From: Capitulum mitella | Lineage: Eukaryota > Arthropoda > Thecostraca > Pollicipedomorpha > Pollicipedidae | Direction: 5' to 3' | Assembly (NCBI GenBank): GCA_030062745.1 | Contig: CP099842.1 | Span: 11,253,595-11,317,594, forward strand | Length of the DNA stretch: 64,000 nt | Part shown: piece after piece, positions 61,021 to 64,000 of the stretch | Layout of the letters: each line of letters begins with the position of its first letter | Numbering within the stretch: the stretch's first letter is position 1 | Position numbers and translations under genes: made by a program | Notes under the pieces: model-generated | What the model saw: only the letters and a program-made list of their open reading frames with translations | Databases searched by the model: none | Told to the model about the DNA's origin: nothing

Positions 61021-61322
61021 CCGCGACATATCTCCGTGCCCTCCCAGCGGAGGGTCCGAAAACTCGTCATCCGTTGGAGGACCGGCCACGGTTCGGAAGG
61101 GGAAGCAGGGGAGGCCGAGATGTATGGATGAGCAGGCGCCTGCAGAGCGCTGCATATACGCTGTCGATGACGGCACCCCGGGTGAGGGAGAGCGGTGGAC
61201 GAGGCTCCGGATGACGTCAGAAGCGGCTGCCGGCGGCAGATGGGTTGCCGATGGCGGCGCGGCGGGAGGGGCAGGAGAGGCTGGGATGCCGCTGATGGCC
61301 TCCGGGTGGACGCATCGTGGAA

Positions 61323-61650
61323 GATGAACGGCTGATGATGGCACCTGGAGAGAACTTCAAGACGATGAACGTCTGATGACGGCACCTGAAGCGCACCCCA
61401 GAAGGATGAACGTCTGATGAACTTTCTGGGGTCCAGGGCCCAGGTGTCCAGGGGCACCTGGACAGAAAGCCCAGGACGATGAACGTCTGGTGATAGCATG
61501 TGGATAGAGCCCCAGGAGGATAAACGGCTAAAGGCGACATCAAGAGAAGACTCCTAAGAAGATCACCATCTGATGATGGCGCCTACAGTGGAACCTCCGG
61601 GAGCATGAATTACTGACGAAGAAATTTCAGGGGCCTGATAGAAATAACCA
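61323..61650. repeat. 41-bp degenerate minisatellite
   Basis: GATGAACGTCTGATGA(C/T)GGCACC recurs at 61323, 61364, 61405, 61478 (after a 73-bp step), 61519, 61561 and ~61602, a 41-42 bp spacing. Copies become more diverged to the right. Confidence 0.85.
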
Positions 61651-61974
61651 CTGAAATAAGCGGACGATGATGACATCTCAAGCGCGATTCGATCGTAACA
61701 GAGAAGATAAACTGCTGACGGCATCCGGCGATGCTAGGCAAAAGTATAAAGACATCGATGACAGCATTTCATCCTGGAAATTAAGAAAGCAGTCGTCAAA
61801 AGCACACGGGAACAAGGTGACGCACTGCCGATGATGACGATGGAAAGACGAAACGATGGCAAGAATGTTTACGGGGGCACGGACGGACGGCAAATACATA
61901 AGGACCAAGTGAATACAAATTATTACAGCGCCCGAGTGCCGATGTTTAGAACATCAGGTCAGCGACTGGTTCCC

Positions 61975-62245
61975 ATGGCGGCTGGGGCCATGACAGGTAC
62001 CAAGGGACGCTGCCATCACGACTGGTGCCCCAGGAAGCTAAAGCCATGGTTACTAACCACGGAGGCTGACGCCATGATTGGTACCGGGGGGTGGGGGGCA
62101 GGAGTCATCCAGGCAAGCTGGAATCATGACTAGTAGCCAGGGAGGCTGGAATCATGACTGATACCCAGGTAGGTTGGAGTCAAGACTAAGCAGAACCCAG
62201 GGAGGCTGGAGTCATGGCTAGTACCCAAGCAGGTTGACATCTTAC
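61975..62245. repeat. degenerate ~30-40 bp repeat
   Basis: Words of the form GGAGGCTGGA(A/G)TCATGACT followed by (A/G)GTACCCAGG recur about eight times, clearest at 62105-62240. Confidence 0.75.
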
Positions 62246-63253
62246 CCAGACCGAATGGTCAACTGAGACAGGAAGAACTGAATGGTGAGCCCTTAAACCG
62301 TGACTGACATTAACGAGCGTGAGTGTTAGCCGACTATCTGGCGAGCGAACGCTCACAACCTTAATGCTGTTAGAAACAACATTTACAGAGCACCCCCTGA
62401 CGTAGTGGTCCACAGCGGACAACAGTGTGAACTGTCAGTTCAAATGTGCTGCCGAAATGCCAGACTTTCATTTCCCTGTTCCAGCGTCCAACAGCTGCGT
62501 GAGGACCGCGTCCAGGACCCGCCGCAGCCCAGACGGCTATTGTTGGAGCCGGCTCCACTGTCGGGCCGTGTCTAGCGCGCGTCACGCGCCAAGTGCGCAA
62601 CTTTGGTCCCCAGACACTGGTAAAACAGGCCTCGCGCTCTCCCGTCATCGGGAGCGGCCGGCGCGGCGCGGCAGCCTTGCGTCGCGGCCGCCAGCCGGCC
62701 CGGCGCTGCCAACACAAGCCAAACAAACAGAGTTCGGCAGACGGCCGACCGCCCGTGTCGGCCCCGATCAGGTCTCCAGATCGCGGTCCTACCGCTCCCA
62801 CCTCTGATGGAGCGCAGACCGGCCGAGCTTTAGAGGATGAATTCCCAAAAGGCCCTGACCGAGGCCTGATTTTCGTGTGCAATGGCGACCTCACGTTTCA
62901 CGCTTATCGTGTCGACCTGGTACTCGAAGCGCCCTGAAGCCATCCCAGTATCGTGACGTCTCTCTTGCCTCCGCGACCCGGTTTTGACATTTCGAAGCCG
63001 ACCTTTGACACCCCTCCAAACGAGGCGCGGTCGCGCGTCTCCGCCTGATTGAGCCTCAGTCTCCTCCTTGGCACCGGCTGGCAATGCCATTCGAGGGCGC
63101 GCAGCGTCGGCGCGGCCGCCGTCGCTCCGCCACGGAGCCGGCCCGTCCGCCGCCGCAGGTGACAATCTGGCAGCACGGCGGCGCTAAACTTAGCCGCCGA
63201 CCGGCGCCGCCCGCGACCATCGGCAATGACACATCGCCGACGTCTGCGACGAG
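62246..63253. other. no gene recognised; GC-rich in the middle
   Basis: GC-rich islands at about 62480-62800 and 63050-63460. Frames on both strands are open without a recognisable domain. Confidence 0.35.
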
Positions 63254-63288
<35 letters not shown>

Positions 63289-63289
63289 A
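63254..63289. repeat. (GGC)n trinucleotide repeat
   Basis: About twelve consecutive GGC triplets, followed by GGAGGAGGAGG, inside a CpG-dense island. The last 500 bp of the window (63490-64000) are AT-richer and show nothing. Confidence 0.95.
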
Positions 63290-64000
63290 GGAGGAGGCGC
63301 TGATTGCCCGGCGCCGGCTTCCGGCGCTGCCGCCGCGGGCAGCACTCGGGGAGCCGGGGCCCTGATATCTGGCCGCGGCGGGGCCGCCCGGCTGGCCACA
63401 GCCGACCGGCCGCCAAATCTGTGGTCCCCGAGAGCATCGGAGCCGAGTTACGAGCGCGGCCGCCATAGTCGGAGTACGCACACCAGACAGAGTCAATCCG
63501 ACGCCTGTTCAGACTTCACGTGGTAGACGGGGAGGGAAGAAGCCGCGTGGTGGACTGATGCGGCGGCCAAATGATCTACGGTCCTCGAACGAGAATTGCT
63601 TCCACTTTGATGCAGCAGGGAAAAGTAATGGCATAGGCATGTTTCCAACAAGTAAGTTAACCCGTTCTTGCGATGTTGTGCTAAAGAGGCGTGACGAAAT
63701 ATATAACCGAATGATCAGTTAGCCTACACAGAGTCCTTTTCGGTAAAACGCCTCCAACCGTTTCGAGAGAATCGATGCCACTTATCTATTTCGACATTAA
63801 TTGGTTCGGCAATAATTGGACTTCCTAGCCTCCCAGAGGATTAAGTTGGAATTAAGGTTAATAACACACACATCGGAAAACAACATCTGCCGAGATCCTA
63901 CAAAAAGAAACGAAGCCAATATCATCAACTCCACAACCTTTCAGCAAAGCACAGCTTATTAACCGCCAGCAGTCAGCGGGGCACTGCAGAGATATAGCTA

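Overview
This is a window of repeat-rich nuclear DNA from an animal, most likely an arthropod. Three things point that way. Two spliced minus-strand genes are interrupted by introns of 1.3 to 9.5 kb. One encodes a DEG/ENaC (pickpocket-like) channel, an animal-only family. An interstitial (TTAGG)n tract, the usual arthropod telomere repeat, lies at 42.27-42.35 kb. Exons are very GC-rich while most spacer is AT-rich. A crustacean would fit, but I cannot fix the order from sequence alone. No rRNA gene, convincing tRNA, CRISPR array or prokaryotic operon was found.

Layout: 0-8.7 kb holds minisatellites, a diverged transposon copy and a GC-rich block, with no supported gene. 8.69-10.76 kb is an almost complete pogo/Tigger-type transposon with a 417-codon DDD transposase. 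11.2-15 kb holds a short foldback element and a long imperfect inverted repeat whose right arm carries a (TTAG)n expansion. 15.3-25.8 kb holds three ~1.2-kb non-autonomous transposon copies, a 500-N assembly gap and a hAT-like element with a decayed Tc1/mariner element nested inside it.

The channel gene occupies 26.28-37.70 kb on the minus strand as three coding exons whose splice phases fit (704+220+405 nt, 442 codons plus stop). Its 8.8-kb second intron is filled with degenerate GC-rich repeats and two 1.2-kb TTAA-flanked elements. 38-44 kb is intergenic, with further transposon relics and the TTAGG tract. From 44.55 kb to at least 58.04 kb runs the 3' part of a second minus-strand gene. 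Its three exons (163, 110 and 2160 nt) also join in phase and encode a long, acidic, disordered protein with a lysine-rich patch and a C-terminal Cys-Ser-Leu-Gln that looks like a CaaX prenylation box. Its 5' exons were not found. 58-64 kb is GC-rich intergenic or intronic sequence with several minisatellites.

The strongest unusual signals are: (1) a family of ~1.2-kb elements with TTAA target sites and CCC...GGG ends, in two subfamilies, loaded with AGGTCA/TGACCT motifs that include ecdysone-receptor-type inverted repeats; (2) the unidentified CaaX-ending gene; (3) the interstitial TTAGG tract; and (4) the repeated appearance of unrelated minisatellites with units of about 32-37 bp. All assignments rest on reading the sequence; no database search was run.
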